This document shows positions 41,339 to 49,698 of a stretch of 64,000 bases of DNA, one piece after another. Positions within the stretch are counted from its first letter, which is position 1. Each line of letters opens with the position of its first letter. Where the stretch lies: assembly GCA_016699815.1 (NCBI GenBank), contig CP065012.1, forward strand, positions 1,178,001 through 1,242,000, in the 5' to 3' direction. The notes below the pieces were generated by a model. That model ran no database searches. It was not told the DNA's origin and worked only from the letters and a program-made list of their open reading frames with translations. Position numbers and translations under genes: made by a program. The DNA comes from Chitinophagaceae bacterium. GTDB lineage: Bacteria > Bacteroidota > Bacteroidia > Chitinophagales > Chitinophagaceae.

Positions 41339-44300
41339 ATGCCAGCCAGGTACAAAGAATATCAACAGCTTAATTTGCCAAAAATAGGCTCGGAACAACT
41401 TACGAAGTGGAACGAAAATGCGGCTTTTACAAAAAGTATTGAGCTTAGGGAAAACAGGCCTGCCTTTGTTTTTTATGAAGGCCCACCCAGCGCTAATGGA
41501 ATGCCCGGCATTCACCATATTATTTCCCGAACGTTAAAAGACCTGGTTTGCCGCTACAAAACCATGCAAAATTTCCAGGTAACCCGTAAAGGTGGCTGGG
41601 ATACGCATGGCCTGCCCGTAGAATTGGGTGTAGAAAAATTATTGGGCATAACCAAAGAAGATATTGGCAAAAAAATTTCAATAGCCGATTACAACAACAC
41701 CTGCCGAAAAGAGGTTTTAAAATATAAAGACAAGTGGGACGATATTACCCAAAAAATGGGCTATTGGGTTGACCTTAAAAATCCGTATATCACTTTTGAA
41801 AATAATTACATTGAAACCCTTTGGTGGTGTTTAAAAGAGCTTTACAAAAAAGGGTATTTATACCAAAGCGTAAGCATTCAACCCTATTCGCCTGCTGCTG
41901 GCACCGGGCTTAGCTCACACGAACTTAACCAGCCCGGAACCTATAAAGATGTAAAGGATACCAGCGCAACGGTAATGTTTAAAGTAGCTGATAGTAGAAA
42001 ATTGAATATTGAAAATGTTAATGGCGATATTTATTTCATGGCATGGACCACAACGCCATGGACGCTTCCTTCAAACCTTGGATTAACTGTAGGGCCAAAG
42101 ATTGATTATGTGCTGGTACAAACATTTAACCCGTATACTTTTTTGCCCATTAATGTAATATTGGCTAAAGCATTGCTGCCAAAATATTTTAAAGCAGAAG
42201 CAGAAAACGGTGATTTCAATGCATTTAAAGAAACCGACAAAATTATTCCCTGGAAAATTTTAAAAGAATTAAAAGGAAAAAATTTAGACGGTACTCTATA
42301 TGAACAACTCCTCCCATTTGAAGCAAACAGCCTGGAAAAAATACAGGAAATAACCCCGGGTGCACAACCCTTCAGGGTGTTATTGGGAGATTTTGTTACC
42401 ACCGAAGATGGTACAGGCATTGTACATACAGCGCCTGCATTTGGCGCCGATGATTTTAAGGTTGGCCAAAAAAACAACCTCGGTATTTTAACCCTTGTAG
42501 ACAAAGAAGGAAAATTTATTGATGGCGTGGGTGAATTTAGCAGCCGCTATGTAAAAGATTATAAAAATGAACCGGGCTATATTGATGTGAATATAGACAT
42601 TAGCGTAAAACTTAAAAAAGAAAACCGGGCTTTTAAAGTTGAAAAATACGAACATAATTATCCGCATTGCTGGCGAACCGATAAACCCGTAATTTATTAT
42701 CCGCTGGATGCATGGTTTATTAAAACCACGGCCGCCAAAGAAAGGATGATAGAATTGAACAATACCATCAACTGGAAACCTGCAAGCACCGGCACGGGCC
42801 GCTTTGGTAACTGGCTGGAAAATATAGTAGACTGGAACCTGAGCCGTAGCCGTTTCTGGGGCACGCCATTACCTATTTGGAGAACGGAAGAAGGAAACGA
42901 AGAAAAATGTATTGGCAGCGTAGAAGAATTAAAAAGCGAAATACAAAAAGCCTCGGCAAAGCTGGGCAACCATATCAACACGCAATATTTACACGATGGT
43001 ATTTTAGATTTACACAAACCTTATGTGGATGATATTATACTGGTAAGTGATACAGGCACACCCATGAAACGTGTACCCGACCTGGTAGACGTATGGTTCG
43101 ACAGTGGCGCCATGCCTTATGCACAATGGCATTACCCCTTTGAAAACAAAGAAATTTTTCAGCTAAATTTTCCTGCAGATTTTATAGCCGAAGGGGTTGA
43201 CCAAACAAGGGGTTGGTTTTATACTTTGCATGTATTAGGCGCATTGCTCTTTGATAGCGTTGCTTACAAAACTGTGGTGAGCAATGGGCTTGTATTGGAT
43301 AAAAACGGCAACAAAATGAGTAAACGCCTGGGCAATGTGGTTGACCCATTTGCCATTATTGATAAATACGGAGCCGATGCAGCAAGATGGTACCTCATTA
43401 CCAATGCTTCGCCATGGGACAGTTTAAAGTTTGATGAAGAAGGCATAAAAGAAGTGCAACGCAAATTTTTTGGTACACTTTACAACACCTACCAGTTTTT
43501 TGCCTTATATGCCAATGTAGATGGTTTTAACTTCACAGAAAAATATATCCCTGTAAATGAAAGGCCGGAAATTGACCAATGGATTTTATCGTGCCTAAAC
43601 AGCCTAATAAAAACCGTTTCAGAAAATTTTGATGCTTATGAGCCAACGCAAGCCGGCAGGGCAATTGAAGAATTTACTGACAGCCTGTTGAGCAACTGGT
43701 ACGTAAGGCTTTGCCGCAGGCGGTTTTGGAAAGGCGAATATGAGCTAGATAAAATTTGCGCCTACCAAACCCTTTACGAATGCCTGGAAACATTAAGCAG
43801 ACTTATAGCTCCGGTAGCGCCTTTCTTTGCCGATTGGATGTTTAACAACTTAAACGAAGTAACCCATATGCACCATGAGCAATCGGTACACCATACCCTT
43901 TTTCCTGTAGTAAATGAAAATGTAATACAGCCCCTGCTGGAAAAAAGGATGCAACTTGCCCAGGATGCTTCCTCATTAATTTTATCGCTCCGCAAAAAAG
44001 AAAATATCAAAGTAAGGCAACCCCTTCAAAAGGCATTTATTTCTGCAATGGATGCAGCAATGGCAAAAAATATTGGCCTGGTAGCAAATATCATTAAAAC
44101 TGAAACCAATATCCGGGCTATTGACATACTTGAAGCCGGAAATAACTTTATACAAAAAAAGGCAAAGGCCAATTTTAAAACCCTGGGTAAAAAACTTGGA
44201 TCTAAAATGAAATGGGCAGCCGATGAAATTGCCAATTTTAGTAATACGGAAATTGAAAAAGTTCAGTCAGGTACAATGGTACTTAATACAGAAGCAGTAA

Positions 44301-44686
44301 AAGCCGGCGAAGAAGCTATAATAATTTCAGAAGAGGACCTGGAAATAACTACTAATGCTATTCCAGGGTACAAAATTGCTACAAAAGGCTCATTAACAGT
44401 AGCTTTAGATATTAACATATCAGATGTTTTGAAAAAAGAAGGAGAAGCCAGAGAATTTGTAAACCGCATTCAAAACCTAAGAAAAGACAGTAACTTTAGC
44501 TTAACCGACAGAATAAAAGTACAGGTATCTCAAAATGAGACAATGCAGCACTCCCTAATGGAATTTAAAGACTATATTTGCGGCGAAATTTTAGCAGATA
44601 CACTGGACTTTGTACCCACAATTTCCAATGGCACTCAAATAGAAGTGAATGATATTCTTTTAAATGTGAACATTTCAAAAAAATAG
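41339..44686 (+). CDS. ileS: Isoleucine--tRNA ligase (long, eukaryote-like type)
   Basis: A 1115-aa class I aminoacyl-tRNA synthetase. The HIGH motif appears as GIHH in PSANGMPGIHHIISR, the second as KMSKR in NKMSKRLGNVVDPF; GWDTHGLPVE and VDQTRGWFYTLH are further IleS signatures, and an editing domain with TTPWTLPSN is present. Length, the KMSKR form and the lack of a C-terminal zinc finger fit the eukaryote-like group, which includes mupirocin-resistant enzymes; resistance cannot be concluded from this. The DksA-like gene follows 6 bp later, so they are co-transcribed. Confidence 0.95.
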   Translation: MPARYKEYQQLNLPKIGSEQLTKWNENAAFTKSIELRENRPAFVFYEGPPSANGMPGIHHIISRTLKDLVCRYKTMQNFQVTRKGGWDTHGLPVELGVEKLLGITKEDIGKKISIADYNNTCRKEVLKYKDKWDDITQKMGYWVDLKNPYITFENNYIETLWWCLKELYKKGYLYQSVSIQPYSPAAGTGLSSHELNQPGTYKDVKDTSATVMFKVADSRKLNIENVNGDIYFMAWTTTPWTLPSNLGLTVGPKIDYVLVQTFNPYTFLPINVILAKALLPKYFKAEAENGDFNAFKETDKIIPWKILKELKGKNLDGTLYEQLLPFEANSLEKIQEITPGAQPFRVLLGDFVTTEDGTGIVHTAPAFGADDFKVGQKNNLGILTLVDKEGKFIDGVGEFSSRYVKDYKNEPGYIDVNIDISVKLKKENRAFKVEKYEHNYPHCWRTDKPVIYYPLDAWFIKTTAAKERMIELNNTINWKPASTGTGRFGNWLENIVDWNLSRSRFWGTPLPIWRTEEGNEEKCIGSVEELKSEIQKASAKLGNHINTQYLHDGILDLHKPYVDDIILVSDTGTPMKRVPDLVDVWFDSGAMPYAQWHYPFENKEIFQLNFPADFIAEGVDQTRGWFYTLHVLGALLFDSVAYKTVVSNGLVLDKNGNKMSKRLGNVVDPFAIIDKYGADAARWYLITNASPWDSLKFDEEGIKEVQRKFFGTLYNTYQFFALYANVDGFNFTEKYIPVNERPEIDQWILSCLNSLIKTVSENFDAYEPTQAGRAIEEFTDSLLSNWYVRLCRRRFWKGEYELDKICAYQTLYECLETLSRLIAPVAPFFADWMFNNLNEVTHMHHEQSVHHTLFPVVNENVIQPLLEKRMQLAQDASSLILSLRKKENIKVRQPLQKAFISAMDAAMAKNIGLVANIIKTETNIRAIDILEAGNNFIQKKAKANFKTLGKKLGSKMKWAADEIANFSNTEIEKVQSGTMVLNTEAVKAGEEAIIISEEDLEITTNAIPGYKIATKGSLTVALDINISDVLKKEGEAREFVNRIQNLRKDSNFSLTDRIKVQVSQNETMQHSLMEFKDYICGEILADTLDFVPTISNGTQIEVNDILLNVNISKK

Positions 44687-44692
44687 AAGCTT

Positions 44693-45565
44693 ATGGCAAC
44701 AAAAAAACCTGCAGCTAAAAAGGTAGCAAAGAAAGTAGCAAATCCGGTTGCTAAAAAAGTAGCCGCTAAAGCTCCGGCTAAAAAAGCAGCTAAACCAGTT
44801 GCTAAAAAAGTAACCGTTAAAGCTCCTGTAAAAAAAGTAGCTAAACCGGTAGCTAAGAAAACCATTGCCCCAAAACAAGTAAAAGCTGCTGTGAAACCCG
44901 TAGCTAAAAAAGTAGTTAGCATTGCCCCTGCAAAAAAAACAATTAAGCCCGAGGTTAAAAAACCGGTAGCTAAAGTTGTGGAAAAATCGCCAAAACATAC
45001 CGTAGTGGCGGCAAAACCACCCAAGCCACACATTTCGCCAAAAGCAGTAGCAAAAAATCCAAAGGATATTAAAGTATTGCCACCTAAACCCGTGGTATTA
45101 CCTAAAATAAATACTAAATCGTCGAGGAAATACCAGCCCGATTTTACAAAGTCTATTTTAGACCCAGCTAAAGGATTTGATTTAGGTGCACCTATTGTTC
45201 GCTATAGCGATACAGACCTTTCTGAATTCAGGGATTTGATACAACGTAAACTGGAAGCCGCCAAAAAAGAATTAAACTATCTACAAGGCCTTATTACCCG
45301 TAAAGATGATATGGGCGGAGACGAAACCGACAACCGCTACATGACCATGGAAGACGGAAGCCTAAGCATGGAAAGGGAACAACTAAGCCAAATGGCAAGC
45401 CGTCAAATAACTTTTATTGACCACCTGGAAAAAGCATTAATGCGTATTGAAAATAAAACTTACGGAATTTGCAGAATTACAGGCAAGCTTATAGACAAAG
45501 CAAGGCTTAGAGCAGTGCCTCATGCAACGCTAAGTATTGAAGCCAAAATGGGACAAGTAAAATAA
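44693..45565 (+). CDS. DksA/TraR-like protein with long histone H1-like Lys/Ala tail
   Basis: A 290-aa protein. Residues 1-~135 are a low-complexity Lys/Ala/Val/Pro tail of KKVA/AKKP repeats like histone H1. After a linker comes a DksA-type helical hairpin (~172-255), with D210-x2-D213 at the tip in GGDETDNR, and a C-terminal zinc-finger remnant (TYGICRITGKLIDKARLRAVPHAT). Only one of the four zinc cysteines is left (C260). It may bind DNA through the tail and RNA polymerase through the hairpin (inference). It sits 6 bp after ileS and is followed by a terminator. Confidence 0.83.
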   Translation: MATKKPAAKKVAKKVANPVAKKVAAKAPAKKAAKPVAKKVTVKAPVKKVAKPVAKKTIAPKQVKAAVKPVAKKVVSIAPAKKTIKPEVKKPVAKVVEKSPKHTVVAAKPPKPHISPKAVAKNPKDIKVLPPKPVVLPKINTKSSRKYQPDFTKSILDPAKGFDLGAPIVRYSDTDLSEFRDLIQRKLEAAKKELNYLQGLITRKDDMGGDETDNRYMTMEDGSLSMEREQLSQMASRQITFIDHLEKALMRIENKTYGICRITGKLIDKARLRAVPHATLSIEAKMGQVK

Positions 45566-45589
45566 CCAACCTGATTTTTATAAATTGAT

Positions 45590-45622
45590 GGGGAATTGCC
45601 AAATGCGGTTCCCTATTTTTAT
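45590..45622 (+). terminator. Terminator of the ileS-dksA-like unit
   Basis: GGGAATTGC and GCGGTTCCC form a 9-bp stem with two G-T wobbles and a five-base loop, followed by TATTTTTA. It lies in the 53-bp gap between convergent genes and its T-run overlaps the end of the exporter gene. Confidence 0.7.
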
Positions 45623-47445
45623 TTTACCTCCTGCATATCCACCAGCTTTTTATACACTCCGTTGCCAGCAATTAATGCTTCATGGGTGCCCCGTTCGGCA
45701 ATAACGCCCTTTTGCAATACAATTATTTCATCGGCATGGCGTATTGTACTTAACCTATGGGCAATAACAATAGAAGTACGGTGGCTCATTAAATTATTTA
45801 TTGCATCCTGCACCAACCTTTCGCTTTCAGTATCCAAAGATGAAGTGGCTTCATCTAAAATTAAAATGGGTGGGTTTTTTAGTACCGCCCTTGCAATCGT
45901 TAAGCGTTGCCTTTCGCCGCCACTTAACTTCATACCACGGTCACCAATATTTTCCTGGTAACCTTTTTCTTTTCTCAAAATAAATTCGTGGGCATTAGCA
46001 ATAGCTGCCGCTTTCTCAATTTGTTCCGGCGTAGCGCCTTTCATTCCCAAAGCAATATTTTCGGCAATGCTGCTATTAAAAAGAATGGGCTCCTGTGTAA
46101 CAATGCTTATAAAATTTCGTAACGATTGCAACGAATAATCTTTTATATTAACGCCATCAATAAGTATTTTACCACTGCTTACATCATGAAACCGGGGAAT
46201 AAGATCGGCAAGGGTAGATTTACCGGCGCCGCTACTGCCCACCAATGCAATGGTTTGCCCTTTTTTAATAGTAAGGTTTATATTTTGCAGGATGTTTACA
46301 TCTTCGTATTTAAACCCAACATTTTTAAACTCAATCTGATGTTTAAAATCTTCCATAACCAGTCCATTAAGGTTATCATCAACAACAATTGGTGCGTTCA
46401 TTATTTCTTCAATTCGGTCTGCGGCAGCTGCTCCTTTACGCATATTGGTAAATAAAGTAGAGAGCGATTTTGCGGGGTTTATAATCATATAAAAAAGCCC
46501 GAGGTAACCTAAAAAAGCTGCGCCATCCAAATCTATTTGTTCGCCAAGCACCAGGTAACCGCCATACCCCAAAATGGCGCAAAACAAAGCAATACCAAGT
46601 ACTTCACTTAAAGGAGAAGCCAGGTCTCTTCTCTGTGAAATAAAGTTCCTGCTGGCCAGCAACTCATTATTTTGCTGGTTAAACTTTTGCCGCAATAATT
46701 TTTCTGCATTAAAAGCCTTAATTACCCTTAAGCCACCAATGGTTTCATCAATGGTGCTCATTACTTCCCCATATTTTATGGCAAGCACACCTGACTGGTG
46801 CTTGAGGGTTTTTGAAATTCGGCCAATTACAAAACCCATAACGGGAATCAACAATAATAAAAACAAAGTAAGTTGTGCGCTTATAAAAAACAATGTAGCC
46901 AGGGTAAAAATAATAGTAAGCGGCTCCCTTATCCACCCTTCTACCGTGCCTACAATAGAAACTTCCACTTCTGATAAATCGGTAGAAAACCTGCTGATAA
47001 TATCCCCTTTTCTTTTTTCCGTAAAAAACCCAATAGGCAAGGCAAGCACACGGTTATAAATATCTTCCCTCATATCATTTACTACCCTGTTCTTTAACGG
47101 GTTTAAAATATAAAACGAAAGGTATAAAAAAAGATTTTTTAAAATAATAAACAACATCATTAACACACAAATAATACCCAGTGTAGAAAGCTTTCCTTTA
47201 CTGGCAATGGATTGCATGAGCCAATTATTTATAAACTGTATGGCTGCGTTTGAACTGCCTTTAGAAAGTGGGCTGCAGGCAACACATTGCGGATCGGGAT
47301 TGGTAAAAATCAATTGTAAAAAAGGCATTAACATACCTATGGAAACAATTGAAAAAATTATACTCAACAGTATAAAAAGAAAATACAATACTATTTTACC
47401 CTTGTAAGGTTTTAAATACCCAAAAATCCTGGAATATTTCTTCAT
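45619..47445 (-). CDS. MsbA-like ABC exporter (fused membrane and ATPase domains)
   Basis: A 608-aa half-transporter that works as a homodimer. Residues 1-~335 hold six transmembrane helices, and ~355-608 the ATPase: Walker A GSSGAGKSTLADLIPR, Q-loop VTQEPILF, signature LSGGERQRLTIAR, Walker B ILILDEATSSLD and the H-loop in IVIAHRLSTI. In Bacteroidota this type is usually the MsbA lipid A-core flippase or a multidrug exporter; no LPS genes are adjacent. A cysteine-containing insert (PDPQCVACSPLSKG) lies between the first two helices. Divergent from rbfA. Confidence 0.88.
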   Translation of the reverse strand: MKKYSRIFGYLKPYKGKIVLYFLFILLSIIFSIVSIGMLMPFLQLIFTNPDPQCVACSPLSKGSSNAAIQFINNWLMQSIASKGKLSTLGIICVLMMLFIILKNLFLYLSFYILNPLKNRVVNDMREDIYNRVLALPIGFFTEKRKGDIISRFSTDLSEVEVSIVGTVEGWIREPLTIIFTLATLFFISAQLTLFLLLLIPVMGFVIGRISKTLKHQSGVLAIKYGEVMSTIDETIGGLRVIKAFNAEKLLRQKFNQQNNELLASRNFISQRRDLASPLSEVLGIALFCAILGYGGYLVLGEQIDLDGAAFLGYLGLFYMIINPAKSLSTLFTNMRKGAAAADRIEEIMNAPIVVDDNLNGLVMEDFKHQIEFKNVGFKYEDVNILQNINLTIKKGQTIALVGSSGAGKSTLADLIPRFHDVSSGKILIDGVNIKDYSLQSLRNFISIVTQEPILFNSSIAENIALGMKGATPEQIEKAAAIANAHEFILRKEKGYQENIGDRGMKLSGGERQRLTIARAVLKNPPILILDEATSSLDTESERLVQDAINNLMSHRTSIVIAHRLSTIRHADEIIVLQKGVIAERGTHEALIAGNGVYKKLVDMQEVK

Positions 47446-47502
47446 CTTTACAAAATCTGTATATAAACGGCAAAGTAACTAATTTTACAAAGATTAACAC
47501 AA

Positions 47503-47874
47503 ATGAATATGATAGAGGGAAAAAGACAAAAGCAGGTTGCTGCCGTATTGGAAAAAGAGCTAAACGATATTTTTCAACGCCTTAGCCTTTCTATGTTAAA
47601 CGGTGGAATGGTTTCTATTGCATCGGTAAAAATTACCCCCGACCTTTTTGATGCACGTGTGTACCTGAGTTTTTATAAAATTGAAAACCCCGAAAATGCA
47701 CTACAAACTATAAAAGACAGGGCGTGGGAAATTAAAAAAGAACTTTCTGCAAGGGTGCGCCACCAGCTAAGAAGTATGCCGCAGTTGAATTTCTTTTGGG
47801 ATGATACTCTGGAATATGTGGAAAAAATGGAGAAGCTGTTTAAAGAAATCAAGAAACAAGATGGCAAGGAGTAA
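47503..47874 (+). CDS. rbfA: Ribosome-binding factor A
   Basis: A 123-aa KH-type protein that helps mature the 30S subunit. It has the RbfA pattern: KRQKQVAAVLEKELNDIF, VSIASVKITPDLFDARVYLS, and RHQLRSMPQLNFFWDDTLEYVEKMEKLF. Length is normal. Start ATG at 47503, with another ATG two codons on. It lies 19 bp before the permease gene; the rbfA-permease pairing is common in this phylum. Confidence 0.93.
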   Translation: MNMIEGKRQKQVAAVLEKELNDIFQRLSLSMLNGGMVSIASVKITPDLFDARVYLSFYKIENPENALQTIKDRAWEIKKELSARVRHQLRSMPQLNFFWDDTLEYVEKMEKLFKEIKKQDGKE

Positions 47875-47893
47875 AATATATTAACGCCTGCAC

Positions 47894-49114
47894 ATGTATT
47901 TTAAATTTGCCTGGAGATATTTTAGGGCTAAAAAATCTGCCAATGCCATAAATATTATTGCATGGGTAACCACTGGCGTAATAGCTTTTGCCACATGTTG
48001 CCAGGTGCTGGTGTTAAGTGTTTTCAATGGGTTTGAAGGATTGGTAAAATCGCTTTACTCCACTTTTTACAGTGATGTAAAAATAGTGCCCCAAAAAGGG
48101 AAAACATTTTTATTGCCTGCCAATAAAATAAAGGCAATAAAAGACCTTGCTTTTGTTTACAATTTTTCTCTTATTGCCGAAGACAAGGCACTACTGCAAA
48201 ATGAAGAAGCCAAAACACCCGTTATTATTAAAGGCGTTGACAGCAACTATAAAAAAATAAGTGGTGTACCGCAAAAATTAAGTTCTGGAATTTTTTCTAT
48301 TGGCACAGCAGATAACCCAGGCCTCATAGTGGGCTATGGGGTACAAAATGCCGCCAATATTGTGGTGGACTCTGTTTTTGCTGCTTCAACCGTTACGGTT
48401 ATCCTCCCCAAAAAATATATTAAAGGCAACGACCCTTTGGCATCTATAAGCGAAGGCAATGCAAAGGCAAAAGGCGTTTTTGCCATACAACAGGAATTTG
48501 ATAATAACTATGCCCTTACCAATATTGATTTTGTAAAGCAGCAAATGAATTTTAAGGCCGATGAATTTTCGGCCATTGAAATAAAATTAAAAACGGGAAC
48601 AAAGGAAAATGAAGCAAAAGGAAAATTGCAAAATATTTTGGGCAATAGTTTCTTAGTGCAAACCCGTTACGAGCAAAACACCGGGTTGTACAACAGCATG
48701 CGCCTGGAAAAATGGGCCATATTTGCCGTACTTACTTTAATATTGGTTATTGCCGCCTTTAATATGATTAGCGCTATTACCATGCTGGTTTTGGAAAAGA
48801 AAAAAGACATCAGCATATTGCGAAGCCTGGGCAGTACCAGGGCTTTTATACAAAAAATTTTTTTAAGCGAAGGCATTTTATTGGGAATTATTGGCGCAGG
48901 CATTGGCATATTTTTGGCAACGGTTATTTGCCTGCTGCAAATAAAATTTCATATTATTAAACTGCAGGGCGGTTCTTTTTTAATAGATTACTTCCCGGTA
49001 AAACTCCTGGCTGCTGATTTTCTGCTAGTGGCAGCTACAGCCTTATTCATTGCGCTAATAGCAGCATGGTATCCTTCGGTAAAAGCATCAAAGCAACCGA
49101 TAGCCCTTAAATAA
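47894..49114 (+). CDS. FtsX-family ABC permease (LolC/LolE-like)
   Basis: A 406-aa inner-membrane protein with the 1 + 3 helix layout of LolC/E-type permeases: an N-terminal helix (~20-45), a large periplasmic domain (~46-265), then three helices (~275-300, 325-350, 370-395). The coupling region EKKKDISILRSLGSTRAFIQKIFLSEGILLG is typical. It would work with a LolD-like ATPase, not encoded here, to move lipoproteins towards the outer membrane, relevant to an organism with many lipoproteins such as GldK and GldJ. Probably co-transcribed with rbfA. Confidence 0.87.
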   Translation: MYFKFAWRYFRAKKSANAINIIAWVTTGVIAFATCCQVLVLSVFNGFEGLVKSLYSTFYSDVKIVPQKGKTFLLPANKIKAIKDLAFVYNFSLIAEDKALLQNEEAKTPVIIKGVDSNYKKISGVPQKLSSGIFSIGTADNPGLIVGYGVQNAANIVVDSVFAASTVTVILPKKYIKGNDPLASISEGNAKAKGVFAIQQEFDNNYALTNIDFVKQQMNFKADEFSAIEIKLKTGTKENEAKGKLQNILGNSFLVQTRYEQNTGLYNSMRLEKWAIFAVLTLILVIAAFNMISAITMLVLEKKKDISILRSLGSTRAFIQKIFLSEGILLGIIGAGIGIFLATVICLLQIKFHIIKLQGGSFLIDYFPVKLLAADFLLVAATALFIALIAAWYPSVKASKQPIALK

Positions 49115-49136
49115 AAAAAACCGGCTTTGCCGGGAA
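49112..49136 (-). terminator. Terminator of the DUF4783 gene
   Basis: On the - strand CCGGC-AAA-GCCGG is followed by eight T. It lies between the convergent permease and DUF4783 genes and may also slow transcription in the + direction. Confidence 0.7.
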
Positions 49137-49164
49137 AATATTTTTTGTTAACTGTGAGGCTGTA

Positions 49165-49542
49165 TTAATTCTCGAACCTGATTTCCTGCAACCATTGTTT
49201 GTCGCCTTTATTCTTCATAAAAAAAGTTGTCCTGAACTTTGCATTTTTCGTTTCCAGTGTGCCAATGCAATATTCCGAGCCCCCTTTTTCACCCTGGTGC
49301 AACACCTTAAATGAGACCACCGGGTTGCTGTAAAAAAAGTCTTTTAAAATCATTTCTGCCTGGCTTTTACTGTAAGTACTGGATTTCCCAGGCAAAACCA
49401 TTTCTACACTATTATCAAAATATTTTGCTACCGATGCTGCATCACCATTATTTATAGAACGTACCACATCCAGCAAACTTGTGGAAACTGTAAATGCAGT
49501 AAGCATCAAAAAAAGGACAGAAATAAATAATGAGCGTTTCAT
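49165..49542 (-). CDS. DUF4783 family exported protein
   Basis: A 125-aa protein with a signal peptide (about 1-20, MKRSLFISVLFLMLTAFTVS) and an NTF2-like domain: LDVVRSINNGDAASVAKYFDNSVEM, SKSQAEMILKDFFYSNP, and KFRTTFFMKNKGDKQWLQEIRFE. I chose the ATG at 49542; the frame is open to 49653 but the added residues have no signal character. DUF4783 proteins are small periplasmic or extracellular proteins of unknown function, common in Bacteroidota. It is divergent from gpmI. Confidence 0.78.
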   Translation of the reverse strand: MKRSLFISVLFLMLTAFTVSTSLLDVVRSINNGDAASVAKYFDNSVEMVLPGKSSTYSKSQAEMILKDFFYSNPVVSFKVLHQGEKGGSEYCIGTLETKNAKFRTTFFMKNKGDKQWLQEIRFEN

Positions 49543-49651
49543 ATGTTTTAATTTCCGTTGTTTAAAAAAGGCTAAAAGCGTGCCAAATAGCCCATAACTA
49601 AAAGTTATATTATTGATAACGGAAATATGCTTATGATATTGGATGCAAATC

Positions 49652-49698
49652 AATAGTTTTGTAAACTATTTTAAGTGTTATATAAACTGTTTTAAATG
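49652..49698 (+). promoter_or_regulatory. Inverted and tandem repeats at the gpmI start
   Basis: AATAGTTT-TGT-AAACTATT (49652-49670) is a perfect inverted repeat. Partly overlapping it is a direct repeat: TAAACTATTTTAAGTG (49662-49677) and TAAACTGTTTTAAATG (49683-49698), 14 of 16 bases identical and 21 bp (two turns) apart. The second copy includes the gpmI start codon. This looks like a pair of regulator sites that would block initiation. Confidence 0.45.

Noticed and set aside
44700..45000. Repetitive DNA that could be taken for a tandem repeat or CRISPR-like array
   Set aside because: The repeats are irregular, in frame, and encode the KKVA-type protein tail. There are no regular spacers.
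44635..45033. Long open frames on the - strand rich in Phe, Ala, Thr and Gly opposite the DksA-like gene
   Set aside because: They are the mirror of the Lys/Ala-rich tail codons (AAA/GCT/GTA) of the + strand gene; the composition is purely a reflection of that repeat, with no recognisable domain or start context.
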